The notes under the pieces are model-generated. The model was not told the origin of the DNA. It searched no databases and saw nothing but the letters and a program-made list of their open reading frames with translations. This document shows, in pieces, positions 42,138-49,049 of a stretch of DNA of 64,000 nucleotides. The position numbers and the translations under genes were made by a program. Source of the stretch: CAG-841 sp963656825 (GTDB lineage Bacteria > Bacillota > Clostridia > Oscillospirales > CAG-272). How positions within the stretch are numbered: position 1 is the first letter of the stretch; each line of letters opens with the position of its first letter. Location of the stretch: assembly GCA_963656825.1 (NCBI GenBank), contig CAVKJG010000001.1:1-64000 (forward strand). Reading direction: 5' to 3'.

Positions 42138-43913
42138 TCAGTTGTAAAGCGATCCTATGTTTATATCCGAAACTGCTTTCCAGTTTGAAAAATCGCTTCC
42201 CTTGCCCGTTACGGCAAAGTCGATAAGTCTTGTTTTTCCGGCGTCGTAAAGCTCAAAAATGTGATGACGCGTAACGTTTTCATTTTCGTCTATGTCAAAA
42301 TACGATTTTCCGTAGTCGTTTTCCGTTTTTATCCCCGCGGATTTTACAAGCGTGGCTATCAGATTGTCCTGACATACCTGCGCGTGAGAATATTCGAGCG
42401 GTTCGTCGCTTCTTCCGGACTGCTTTACGAAAAGCGAGGTTATTCTCGGCTGAGTGGGAATCTCACCGTCGTCCCTTGCGCTCGGATGGTCGCCCGTTAT
42501 AACAATGGTCGAATCCTCGTAAACCCCGAGACGGCGCATTTCGTCAATGTATGAATATATCATTTTGAAATCGCCTCTGATAGCGGGGAGCGCCGCTCCG
42601 TTCTCAACGCGATTGCCGTCCTCGTCCATATTGTAAGGCTGGTGACAGCCGTTCATATGAATGAATATATACGAACCCTTGCTGTCGTCCGCGGAAAGCC
42701 CGTCTTTCAGCAGCTCGTGCAGACGCGGATCGTCGATCTTGTACGCAGGCGCCTCGCCGTTGTAGCTTACGGCTCTGTCAAACGACGAGCTTGATACGCT
42801 CACGCTTGATTTCAGCACTGAGGGCAGACATCTGTAAAGCGAAAGCGCCATCATATTTCCGACAAGACCTGCCCTGTCGTTTACAGTGTACTTTGTGACG
42901 CTTGAAATGTTTTCAACCGTTCCCTTCATCGAATTTGCGTTTCTGTAGCCGTAATAATCCGAGGTATAAAGCTTCACCTTGTAGCCGTTTTCCTTAAGAT
43001 CCGAAAGGAAGGGCGATGTACCGTAGGCGTTATCGAGCCAGCTTTCCGCGCTTCTGTCGTACATATACGGAAGACCTGTTATCATCGTCGCAACGCCGGG
43101 ATATGTCCTTGAGAAAAGCGATATGTTATCGTCAAAAAAGGTAAAGCCCGTAAGCTTTGAAAAAAATTCGGGATCGTCGCTTACAACGTCGTTATAATAG
43201 CTGATATCAAAGCGGTCAAGCACAAAAACTATGATGTTTTTGCCGCCGGAAACCTCGTTTATTCCCATTTCGGTAAGATATTTTCTTACGTCTTCGTCCT
43301 TTTTTTCGTCCTTTGTTTCGACAGTCGTTTCGGCCGAGGTCGTTTCCGAGCCGGAGGACGAGCCGCCTTTTGTCGTGGCGCTCGTCTGCGCAGGTCTGTC
43401 CGTAAGCTTGGGAATGTTCGATACGCAGCCTACCGTCTGCATACCGACTATCATTACCAGAAGTACGATGGCGATTGTTTTTATCGTTTCGTGTTTTTTC
43501 ATTTTAAGCGCTCCCAAAATACATAATCCCGCCGTGATTATCCACAGCGCGGTATCAAATATCAGAAAGCCCGTACCTATTTTCGTGCCGACGTCGTCCT
43601 TTGCAAGCGAACCCATTCCCACGTTGAGAAACATTCCCTGAACATATCCCATAAGCGCCGCCCAGAAAAATATTCCGAAAAGCACGCGGAAAAGCGTTCC
43701 GTCCGCAATGAGAAGCAAAAGCGTTATCAGAAGCGAGATTGCCGCGGCAATAAGCGCAAGATATCCGCCGAAATCGGAAAAGGAAAAAAGAAATTCTTTC
43801 CTGTTTCCGGCAAACGTATCCGCCGCTCCGAAAAAGATATAAGTAAATCCGACAGCTACGCCGCAAAGCAGCGACGGCAATATCTTCTGTTTGATATTTT
43901 TAATAACACTCAC
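42138..43913 (-). CDS. Membrane-anchored LTA-synthase/sulfatase-like enzyme
   Basis: About 590 residues. Four or five N-terminal membrane helices (to about 165), a Ser/Thr-rich linker, then an external alkaline-phosphatase-superfamily domain: NIIVFVLDRFD (metal Asp), SRTYPGVATMITGLPYMYD (probable Thr nucleophile) and VITGDHPS (metal Asp/His). LtaS-like enzymes transfer glycerol-phosphate; others are phosphoethanolamine transferases. The promoter at 43933-43962 rules out the TTG at 43952 as start. GTG 43913 is listed, but the SD GGAGGTGA overlaps it and instead fits an ATT at 43904. Confidence 0.82.
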   Translation of the reverse strand: MSVIKNIKQKILPSLLCGVAVGFTYIFFGAADTFAGNRKEFLFSFSDFGGYLALIAAAISLLITLLLLIADGTLFRVLFGIFFWAALMGYVQGMFLNVGMGSLAKDDVGTKIGTGFLIFDTALWIITAGLCILGALKMKKHETIKTIAIVLLVMIVGMQTVGCVSNIPKLTDRPAQTSATTKGGSSSGSETTSAETTVETKDEKKDEDVRKYLTEMGINEVSGGKNIIVFVLDRFDISYYNDVVSDDPEFFSKLTGFTFFDDNISLFSRTYPGVATMITGLPYMYDRSAESWLDNAYGTSPFLSDLKENGYKVKLYTSDYYGYRNANSMKGTVENISSVTKYTVNDRAGLVGNMMALSLYRCLPSVLKSSVSVSSSSFDRAVSYNGEAPAYKIDDPRLHELLKDGLSADDSKGSYIFIHMNGCHQPYNMDEDGNRVENGAALPAIRGDFKMIYSYIDEMRRLGVYEDSTIVITGDHPSARDDGEIPTQPRITSLFVKQSGRSDEPLEYSHAQVCQDNLIATLVKSAGIKTENDYGKSYFDIDENENVTRHHIFELYDAGKTRLIDFAVTGKGSDFSNWKAVSDINIGSLYN

Positions 43914-43932
43914 CTCCCCGTCGGTAACTAAT

Positions 43933-43962
43933 AATATACCACACATATACAAACATTGTCAA
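43933..43962 (-). promoter_or_regulatory. Promoter of the LTA-synthase-like locus
   Basis: TTGACA (43957-43962), 18-base spacer, TATATT (43933-43938) on the minus strand; it probably drives the LTA-synthase-like, fusion and small membrane genes. Confidence 0.75.
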
Positions 43963-44180
43963 CCGAAAAAGGATTTTTCGGCGTTTTTAAGCATTTTATT
44001 GTGAACTTTTACATATACGCGGTACAGGCTTTATAATAATTGCCCGTTTTCTTATTAGTCGATAACAAAGGCGTTTTATCTCACCGCAAATGCAAATCAG
44101 CCCGAAAAATTTTTCTTCCGTCGCAATATGCCGCAGAAAGCATATCATAAAAGTGCGGGAGTTCTTTTTGGGGGTGGCAT

Positions 44181-45095
44181 ATGGACTTTGATTTCTGCAC
44201 GGCGGCGCCGTCCGATAAAATAAGAAGCTGCTGCTTTTCGGCAGCGTCGGAATATCCCTGCATATCGCTTTTCACAATAGGGCATTCCCTTATCGGACAG
44301 CCCATAGAATGTATGGCTTTCGGAAAAGGAGAAGTGTGCCATCTTGTCGTGGGGGCGCATCACGGCTCGGAGCATATCACCGCGCTTATATGCGTGAAGT
44401 TTGTGCTTGACTGCGCAAAAGCGCTGCGCGACGACGTTTTTCTTGCCGGCTTTGACGTAAAGCACATATTTTCAAGACGCAGAATGTTTGTCGTACCCGT
44501 CATAAATCCCGACGGGATAGATATTCAGCAGGGCGCTTTCCCGAAGGAGCACGTTTTATATCCGCGCCTGATATCAATGAATCCGCGCGGAAGGGATTTT
44601 ACTCACTGGCAGGCAAACGCGCGCGGCGTGGACTTAAATCACAATTACGACGCAGGCTTTGCAAAATGTCGTCTGCTCGAACGCGAAATGGGCATATATT
44701 CGGGCGGTCCGACGCGCTTCGGCGGTCAGTATCCCGAAAGCGAACCCGAAACGCGCGCGCTGTGCAATCTCACGCGGCTCCTTGCCCCGAAGCTGAAAAC
44801 CGCAATCGCGCTTCATACGCAGGGCGAAGAAATCTATTACGATTATCTCGGCAGTTATCCGCGCGGCTCGCTTATGCTTGCGGAGTGCTTTTCGCGTGTT
44901 TCCGGCTATACGGTTTCCCGTCCCGACGGCATCGCCTCCTACGGCGGATATAAGGATTGGGTCATAAACGAATTCGGAATTCCCGCATTCACGATAGAAT
45001 GCGGCAAGGGAGAAAATCCCTTGCCGCCGTGCGATTTTGATAAAATTTACGAAAAAGTTCTGCCTGTTTTGCTTACTGCGGCTTCATTCGGATAA
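44181..45095 (+). CDS. M14 zinc carboxypeptidase (peptidoglycan endopeptidase-like)
   Basis: A 304-residue M14 metallopeptidase without a signal peptide. Zinc ligands are His61 and Glu64 (HHGSEH) and His212 (ALHTQGEE); the general base is Glu273 (FTIECGKGENP). The GVDLNHNYDAGF loop and the absence of a carboxypeptidase-A Arg suggest the M14C group, which cuts gamma-D-Glu-diaminopimelate bonds in wall peptides. It could act on muropeptides in the cytoplasm or the forespore. GGGGGTGG precedes the ATG. Confidence 0.87.
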   Translation: MDFDFCTAAPSDKIRSCCFSAASEYPCISLFTIGHSLIGQPIECMAFGKGEVCHLVVGAHHGSEHITALICVKFVLDCAKALRDDVFLAGFDVKHIFSRRRMFVVPVINPDGIDIQQGAFPKEHVLYPRLISMNPRGRDFTHWQANARGVDLNHNYDAGFAKCRLLEREMGIYSGGPTRFGGQYPESEPETRALCNLTRLLAPKLKTAIALHTQGEEIYYDYLGSYPRGSLMLAECFSRVSGYTVSRPDGIASYGGYKDWVINEFGIPAFTIECGKGENPLPPCDFDKIYEKVLPVLLTAASFG

Positions 45096-45102
45096 AAAAC
45101 TC

Positions 45103-45132
45103 TTGCAATCGTACCGCGGTATGCTTTATAAT
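45103..45132 (+). promoter_or_regulatory. Promoter reading antisense to ireB, with palindrome in spacer
   Basis: TTGCAA (45103-45108), 18-base spacer, TATAAT (45127-45132). A perfect 10-base palindrome, TACCGCGGTA (45112-45121), fills the spacer. No gene follows in this direction; transcription would run antisense into ireB. Confidence 0.5.
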
Positions 45133-45143
45133 GATATTGTAAG

Positions 45144-45401
45144 TCAGATTCCGAGATATTTTTTCACCATCGTGTTCATAAGCTCGTCCCTGTCTATTCT
45201 GCGGATGAGCGCGCGCGCGTTTCTGTGGCTTGTTATATATGTCGGATCCTCGGAAAGCAGATATCCCACTATCTGATTTATGGGATTATAGCCCTTTTCA
45301 AGAAGCGCTTCGTAGACGGTTGTCAGTATCTGTTTTGTATCTTCTTCGCTCTGCTCCTCTGCGGAAAAGGTCACTTCTCTGTCTGTGTCCTGTGCTTGCA
45401 T
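45144..45401 (-). CDS. ireB: IreB-family regulatory phosphoprotein
   Basis: An 85-residue UPF0297/IreB protein: IL.TVYEALLEKGYNPINQIVGYLLSEDPTYITSHRNARALIRRIDRDE is the near-invariant core. In Enterococcus, IreB is phosphorylated by the Ser/Thr kinase IreK on N-terminal Thr residues and controls cephalosporin resistance. Thr11 and neighbouring Thr residues in the N-terminal tail are available here. The usual partner alaS is not in this window. An unusual antisense promoter lies at its 3' side. Confidence 0.95.
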   Translation of the reverse strand: MQAQDTDREVTFSAEEQSEEDTKQILTTVYEALLEKGYNPINQIVGYLLSEDPTYITSHRNARALIRRIDRDELMNTMVKKYLGI

Positions 45402-45438
45402 ACGGATATCCTCGCTTTCGTTTTTCGGTCTTTTTTAT

Positions 45439-45467
45439 ATTCTACACCAATGTATTTCATTTTTCAA
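45439..45467 (-). promoter_or_regulatory. ireB promoter
   Basis: TTGAAA (45462-45467), 17-base spacer, TAGAAT (45439-45444) on the minus strand. Confidence 0.65.
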
Positions 45468-45528
45468 CATTTTTTCGTACTTTAACGGCGCAAAGCCGTA
45501 AATATTTCTTAAAAAGGATGTGTATCAT

Positions 45529-46092
45529 ATGGAAATCAAACGCAGATCAATGTCCGACGAGCAGCTTCTTGCGCGTCAGAGCGAGCTTATCGCCGAAGTA
45601 AACTCCGTTTGCGATGAATATCGCGAGCGTTTTTCCGCTCTCGGCTATGAGCTGAATGTCGAAATCGACGAAAAGAAAGCTGACGAATATGAGTTTTCTC
45701 CTCTCAAAGAAAACGCAAAGGACCTTGTTCCCGGCTATGCCAGCCGCGCCACCGTCACGGTAAGACGCCCGAAAAGCGAGGAGGAGCTTCAGCAGGACGA
45801 GGAGCTTGAAGAGGAAATCGAAGAAGCTGAAACCGAGCTGAAAGAAAAGGAAGCGGAAAATGCCGAAGGCGAAGAATACGGCATAGACGAGCAGCTCACC
45901 GAGCAGGAAAGAGCGGACGCCACTCTTGCCGAAGCCGAGGACAAGCTCAATCGCAGCGTGGCTTATACTCAGCTTATGCTTATAAGAATATACAAAGCTT
46001 TCTGGGTTGAAAAGCTCAGCATCTGCGACAATGCGGACGAGCTTAAAAGCGACCTTGAAGAATTTTACGAAAAGCTTGCAAAGGGCGAATAA
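45529..46092 (+). CDS. Acidic helical protein of unknown function
   Basis: A 187-residue soluble protein. A conserved-looking start (MEIKRRSMSDEQLLARQSEL) is followed by a very Glu-rich, coiled-coil-like stretch (about 85-140) and a helical C-terminus (AYTQLMLIRIYKAFWVEKLSICDNADELKSDLEEFYEKL). No catalytic motif or export signal. AAAAAGGAT precedes the ATG at 45529; a GTG nine bases earlier is too close to it. It is preceded by no clear promoter. I do not recognise a family. Confidence 0.7.
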   Translation: MEIKRRSMSDEQLLARQSELIAEVNSVCDEYRERFSALGYELNVEIDEKKADEYEFSPLKENAKDLVPGYASRATVTVRRPKSEEELQQDEELEEEIEEAETELKEKEAENAEGEEYGIDEQLTEQERADATLAEAEDKLNRSVAYTQLMLIRIYKAFWVEKLSICDNADELKSDLEEFYEKLAKGE

Positions 46093-46121
46093 AGCAAAGC
46101 TCCGCCTGAATATCGGCACGA

Positions 46122-46150
46122 AAAAATCCCGCTCGCGCGGGATTTTTATT
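46122..46150. terminator. Bidirectional terminator
   Basis: AAAAATCCCGC/GCGGGATTTTT between the acidic protein gene and the SDR gene, which converge. Confidence 0.9.
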
Positions 46151-46154
46151 GTTT

Positions 46155-47012
46155 TTATACGCCCGAATATGCGGCAAAACCGCCGTCTATCGGAACAACT
46201 ACGCCGTTTACAAAGCCCGAAGCGCCGTTGTCGCACAGCCACAAAAGCGTGCCGGTAAGGTCTTCCACCTCGCCGAATCTGCCCATGGGCGTGTGAGCGA
46301 GAATTTTTTCGCTTCTCGGAGAGAGCGAGCCGTCCGCGTTTATAAGCATTCCGCGGTTCTGATTTGTCACGAAAAATCCGGGAGCTATCGCGTTTACTCT
46401 TATTCCGACCTTTGAAAAATGAACCGCAAGCCACTGCGTAAAGTTCGATACCGCAGCCTTTGCGCCCGAATATGCAGGGATCTTCGTAAGCGGACGGAAG
46501 CTGTTCATTGAAGAAACGTTGAGTATCAGCGTGCCGGTTTTCTTTGCCATGTCGCGCGCGAACACCTGCGTGGGAAGAAGCGTTCCGAGGAAGTTGAGGT
46601 TGAATACGAATTCAACGCCTTTGGGATCGAGATCGAAGAAGGTCACAAGGTCTTCTCCGCCGTCGATATCCTCGGGGAAAAGATATTCTTTTGTGGTCGT
46701 ACCCTTGGGATTGTTTCCGCCCGCACCGTTGAGAAGTATGTCGCAGGTGCCGAGCTCTGCGTTGATTTTTTCTCTCGCGCAGAGAAGGCTTTCTTTGTCA
46801 AGCACGTTTGCTTCAACCGCAACAGCCTTGCCGCCGTCAGCATTTATTCTGTCGGCGACAGCCTGAGCCGATTCAAGACGAAGATCGCATACCGCAACCT
46901 TTGCGCCGCAGGCTGCAAGCGCTTCGGCAAAGCCGGAGCAAAGCACGCCGCCGCCGCCCGTAACAACGGCAACCTTTCCGGAAAGATCGATTTTGAAAGG
47001 AAGTTTTACCAT
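46155..47012 (-). CDS. SDR oxidoreductase, D-mannonate oxidoreductase-like
   Basis: A 285-residue short-chain dehydrogenase. The NAD(P) loop VTGGGGVLCSG is at 17-27, then CDLR, NGAGGNNP and the Ser/Tyr/Lys active site in NVSSMNSF and YSGAKAA. N-terminus KLPFKIDLSGK and the overall layout match the SDR-type D-mannonate/fructuronate oxidoreductases (YjmF-like), which act in glucuronate breakdown. No uxuA or other uronate genes are nearby, so this substrate call is tentative; the family is certain. The HAD gene ends 14 bases upstream, in the same direction. Confidence 0.85.
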   Translation of the reverse strand: MVKLPFKIDLSGKVAVVTGGGGVLCSGFAEALAACGAKVAVCDLRLESAQAVADRINADGGKAVAVEANVLDKESLLCAREKINAELGTCDILLNGAGGNNPKGTTTKEYLFPEDIDGGEDLVTFFDLDPKGVEFVFNLNFLGTLLPTQVFARDMAKKTGTLILNVSSMNSFRPLTKIPAYSGAKAAVSNFTQWLAVHFSKVGIRVNAIAPGFFVTNQNRGMLINADGSLSPRSEKILAHTPMGRFGEVEDLTGTLLWLCDNGASGFVNGVVVPIDGGFAAYSGV

Positions 47013-47026
47013 ATTTCATTTCTCCT

Positions 47027-47683
47027 TTAAGCATTTGATTTTTTTATAATTTCGTAAATATCGCGCGGACTGTCCGCCGTTATGTCGGCACCCGCCCCGA
47101 TAAGTATTTCTTTTTCACGGTAGCCCCATGTGGCGCCGACGGCTGTCATGCCGGCATTTTTCGCGGTTTTCATATCAACGTCCGAATCGCCGACAAACGC
47201 ACATTCGCAGGGCTTTGCTCCGTATTTCTCCGCAAGATAAAGCGCCCCCTCGGGGCTCGGCTTTCCGGGGAATCTTCCCGTGCCGAGAATTTCATCGAAA
47301 ATTTTGTCGCCGTAAAGCTTTTTCACTATATCGTTTGCATGGTCGTTGTCCTTGTTTGTGAACACCGCCAGCGCAAGTCCGTCCGCACGCAGCTTTGAAA
47401 GCGTTTCAGCCATACCGTCATACGCCGTGGTATTGTGAAGATAACATTTGCCGTATTCTTCAAGATACGTCTGCTTTGCTTTGCCGTAATATTCGTCGCT
47501 TTGCCCTTTCGGAAAAGCGTTATGGATAAACTGCTCCGTCGTTCCGTTTATAAAAGCGAGCAGAAACTGCTCGGTTATCGGCGGAAGTCCGTAGCGCGCC
47601 CTTGCCCTGTTCATTCCCTCGGTAAGATCCGGCAGAGTATAGGCAAGCGTCCCGTCAAGATCAAATATAACAGCCTTTATCAT
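47027..47683 (-). CDS. HAD hydrolase, phosphoglycolate phosphatase-like
   Basis: A 218-residue HAD superfamily phosphatase. Motif I is DLDGTLA (catalytic Asp9 and Asp11), motif II AVFTNKDND, motif III Lys in KPSPEG, motif IV FVGDSDVDMKTAKNAG. A helical cap (about 20-85) marks subfamily I as in Gph and PpaX. It probably hydrolyses a sugar phosphate; upstream of the SDR gene, a uronate or ketose phosphate is possible. Confidence 0.9.
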   Translation of the reverse strand: MIKAVIFDLDGTLAYTLPDLTEGMNRARARYGLPPITEQFLLAFINGTTEQFIHNAFPKGQSDEYYGKAKQTYLEEYGKCYLHNTTAYDGMAETLSKLRADGLALAVFTNKDNDHANDIVKKLYGDKIFDEILGTGRFPGKPSPEGALYLAEKYGAKPCECAFVGDSDVDMKTAKNAGMTAVGATWGYREKEILIGAGADITADSPRDIYEIIKKSNA

Positions 47684-47766
47684 AAAAAACTCCTTCGGCG
47701 ATTGTCGCTTTTATGATTTTATCAGCATTTGAGGCATTTGTCCATAGTTTTCTTCATTTTTTTGCG

Positions 47767-47795
47767 TTGACTTTATATATTTACTGTGTTAGAAT
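47767..47795 (+). promoter_or_regulatory. Promoter of the Sfp-type transferase gene
   Basis: TTGACT (47767-47772), 17-base spacer, TAGAAT (47790-47795). Confidence 0.7.
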
Positions 47796-47857
47796 ATGTC
47801 TTGACCGAAAAATAAAGAAAGGAATTTCCGCCCCGACGGATTTACCGTTTGAAAAAT

Positions 47858-48520
47858 ATGAGTTTTGTAAAAGTTTTTTATGCAGACGTATCGGAATATT
47901 TCAAAGAGGACGCGCTTCTCTCGCGCGTGTCGGGGATAAACGCCGCAAGGCAGGCACGGATCGAACGCGCAAAGCGTCCGGAGACAAAAGCGCTTCTGCT
48001 CGGCTCGGGACTTATAATTCCGACGGCGCTTGAAAGGGTTTTCGGGAGAAGCGACTTCAAAACAGAAATTTCCGATATGGGAAAGCCATATGTTTCCGAT
48101 GCGGACGGCGTGTTTTTCAACGTATCGCACACGGGCAAATATGTGCTTTGCGCCGTATCGGACGTCGAGGTCGGCGCGGATATCGAAGAAATCGACGAAG
48201 CAGAAACCGTAATGCCCATAGCCGACAGATTTTTCACCCCGCTGGAACGCGACGCCATAAGCCTCAGCCCCTCGCCCGCGGAAGCCTTCTGCCGCCTGTG
48301 GACGCTTCGCGAAAGCTACGTCAAAATGACGGGCAATGGCTTTAACCGCGGTCTTGCGCCGCTCGCAATGGTATTCCCGTGCGGAGTTCCGAAAATAAAG
48401 GTGGACGGCAAAATACTTGACGATGTATTTTTTACCGAAATCCGAGACGTTTACAAATGTCGCGGCGCGGCATGCACAAGGTGCAAAGCGGAATATTCGA
48501 TTGAAAAAATTACCCTTTGA
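47858..48520 (+). CDS. 4'-phosphopantetheinyl transferase, Sfp type
   Basis: A 220-residue transferase that loads coenzyme A-derived phosphopantetheine on carrier proteins. FNVSHTGKY, GADIEEID (Mg2+-binding Asp and Glu) and WTLRESYVKMTGNGF are the family's core. Sfp-type enzymes often serve NRPS/PKS carriers, but no such genes lie here, so it may be the cell's general holo-ACP enzyme. The start is uncertain: ATG 47858 or TTG 47849, and the only strong SD (AAAGGA) is more than 25 bases upstream. Confidence 0.88.
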   Translation: MSFVKVFYADVSEYFKEDALLSRVSGINAARQARIERAKRPETKALLLGSGLIIPTALERVFGRSDFKTEISDMGKPYVSDADGVFFNVSHTGKYVLCAVSDVEVGADIEEIDEAETVMPIADRFFTPLERDAISLSPSPAEAFCRLWTLRESYVKMTGNGFNRGLAPLAMVFPCGVPKIKVDGKILDDVFFTEIRDVYKCRGAACTRCKAEYSIEKITL

Positions 48521-48538
48521 AAAAGTGAGTGAGCTTAT

Positions 48539-48988
48539 ATGAAACTTGAATTCGGAGTCGGCGCGTGCGGAGTGCTTTTCGGAATGACGCCGAAGGACGT
48601 CGTGAACGTACTCGGCATGCCCGACAAAATAAACGTCTGCGAGGACGACGAGATCTACGATCAGACGTATATATACAACCGTGAAATGATAATAGTCTGG
48701 TTTGAACGCGAAAAGGATATGCGCGTGACGCTTATCCAGTGCTTCTCTCCCGAAATGACCGTTTTCGGCAAAAAGGTGTTCCTGCGCGAAAAGGACGAGG
48801 TTATGCGCCTTCTGAAATCGGCGGGCTGTACACGCTTTTCCGAAAACGACACGCCCACGGAGGAAACCGTCTTTTTCGACGATATCGCCGCGTGGTTCAA
48901 TTTTGAATTCGGAAAGCTTTCGTATGTCGAGCTCGGCGTTTTCTTCAATGAATCCACGGGCGAAGAAATATGGAGCTTCGGGGAATGA
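48539..48988 (+). CDS. Hypothetical protein (149 residues)
   Basis: A soluble protein without signal or membrane segment. Two similar halves are suggested by GACGVLFGMTPKDVVNVLG and later KKVFLREKDEVMRLLKSAGC, resembling repeated beta-alpha modules such as those of BamE-like or immunity proteins, but no family is certain. The ATG lies 18 bases after the Sfp-type gene, so it is likely co-transcribed. A terminator follows. Confidence 0.7.
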   Translation: MKLEFGVGACGVLFGMTPKDVVNVLGMPDKINVCEDDEIYDQTYIYNREMIIVWFEREKDMRVTLIQCFSPEMTVFGKKVFLREKDEVMRLLKSAGCTRFSENDTPTEETVFFDDIAAWFNFEFGKLSYVELGVFFNESTGEEIWSFGE

Positions 48989-49000
48989 AATAAAAATCGT

Positions 49001-49038
49001 AAAAATCAGCCTGCGGCGGTCGCCGCAGGCTGATTTTT
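49001..49038. terminator. Bidirectional terminator
   Basis: AAATCAGCCTGCGGC/GCCGCAGGCTGATTT with a 4-base loop and T-run, between convergent genes. Confidence 0.95.
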
Positions 49039-49049
49039 GTTTTATGAAA

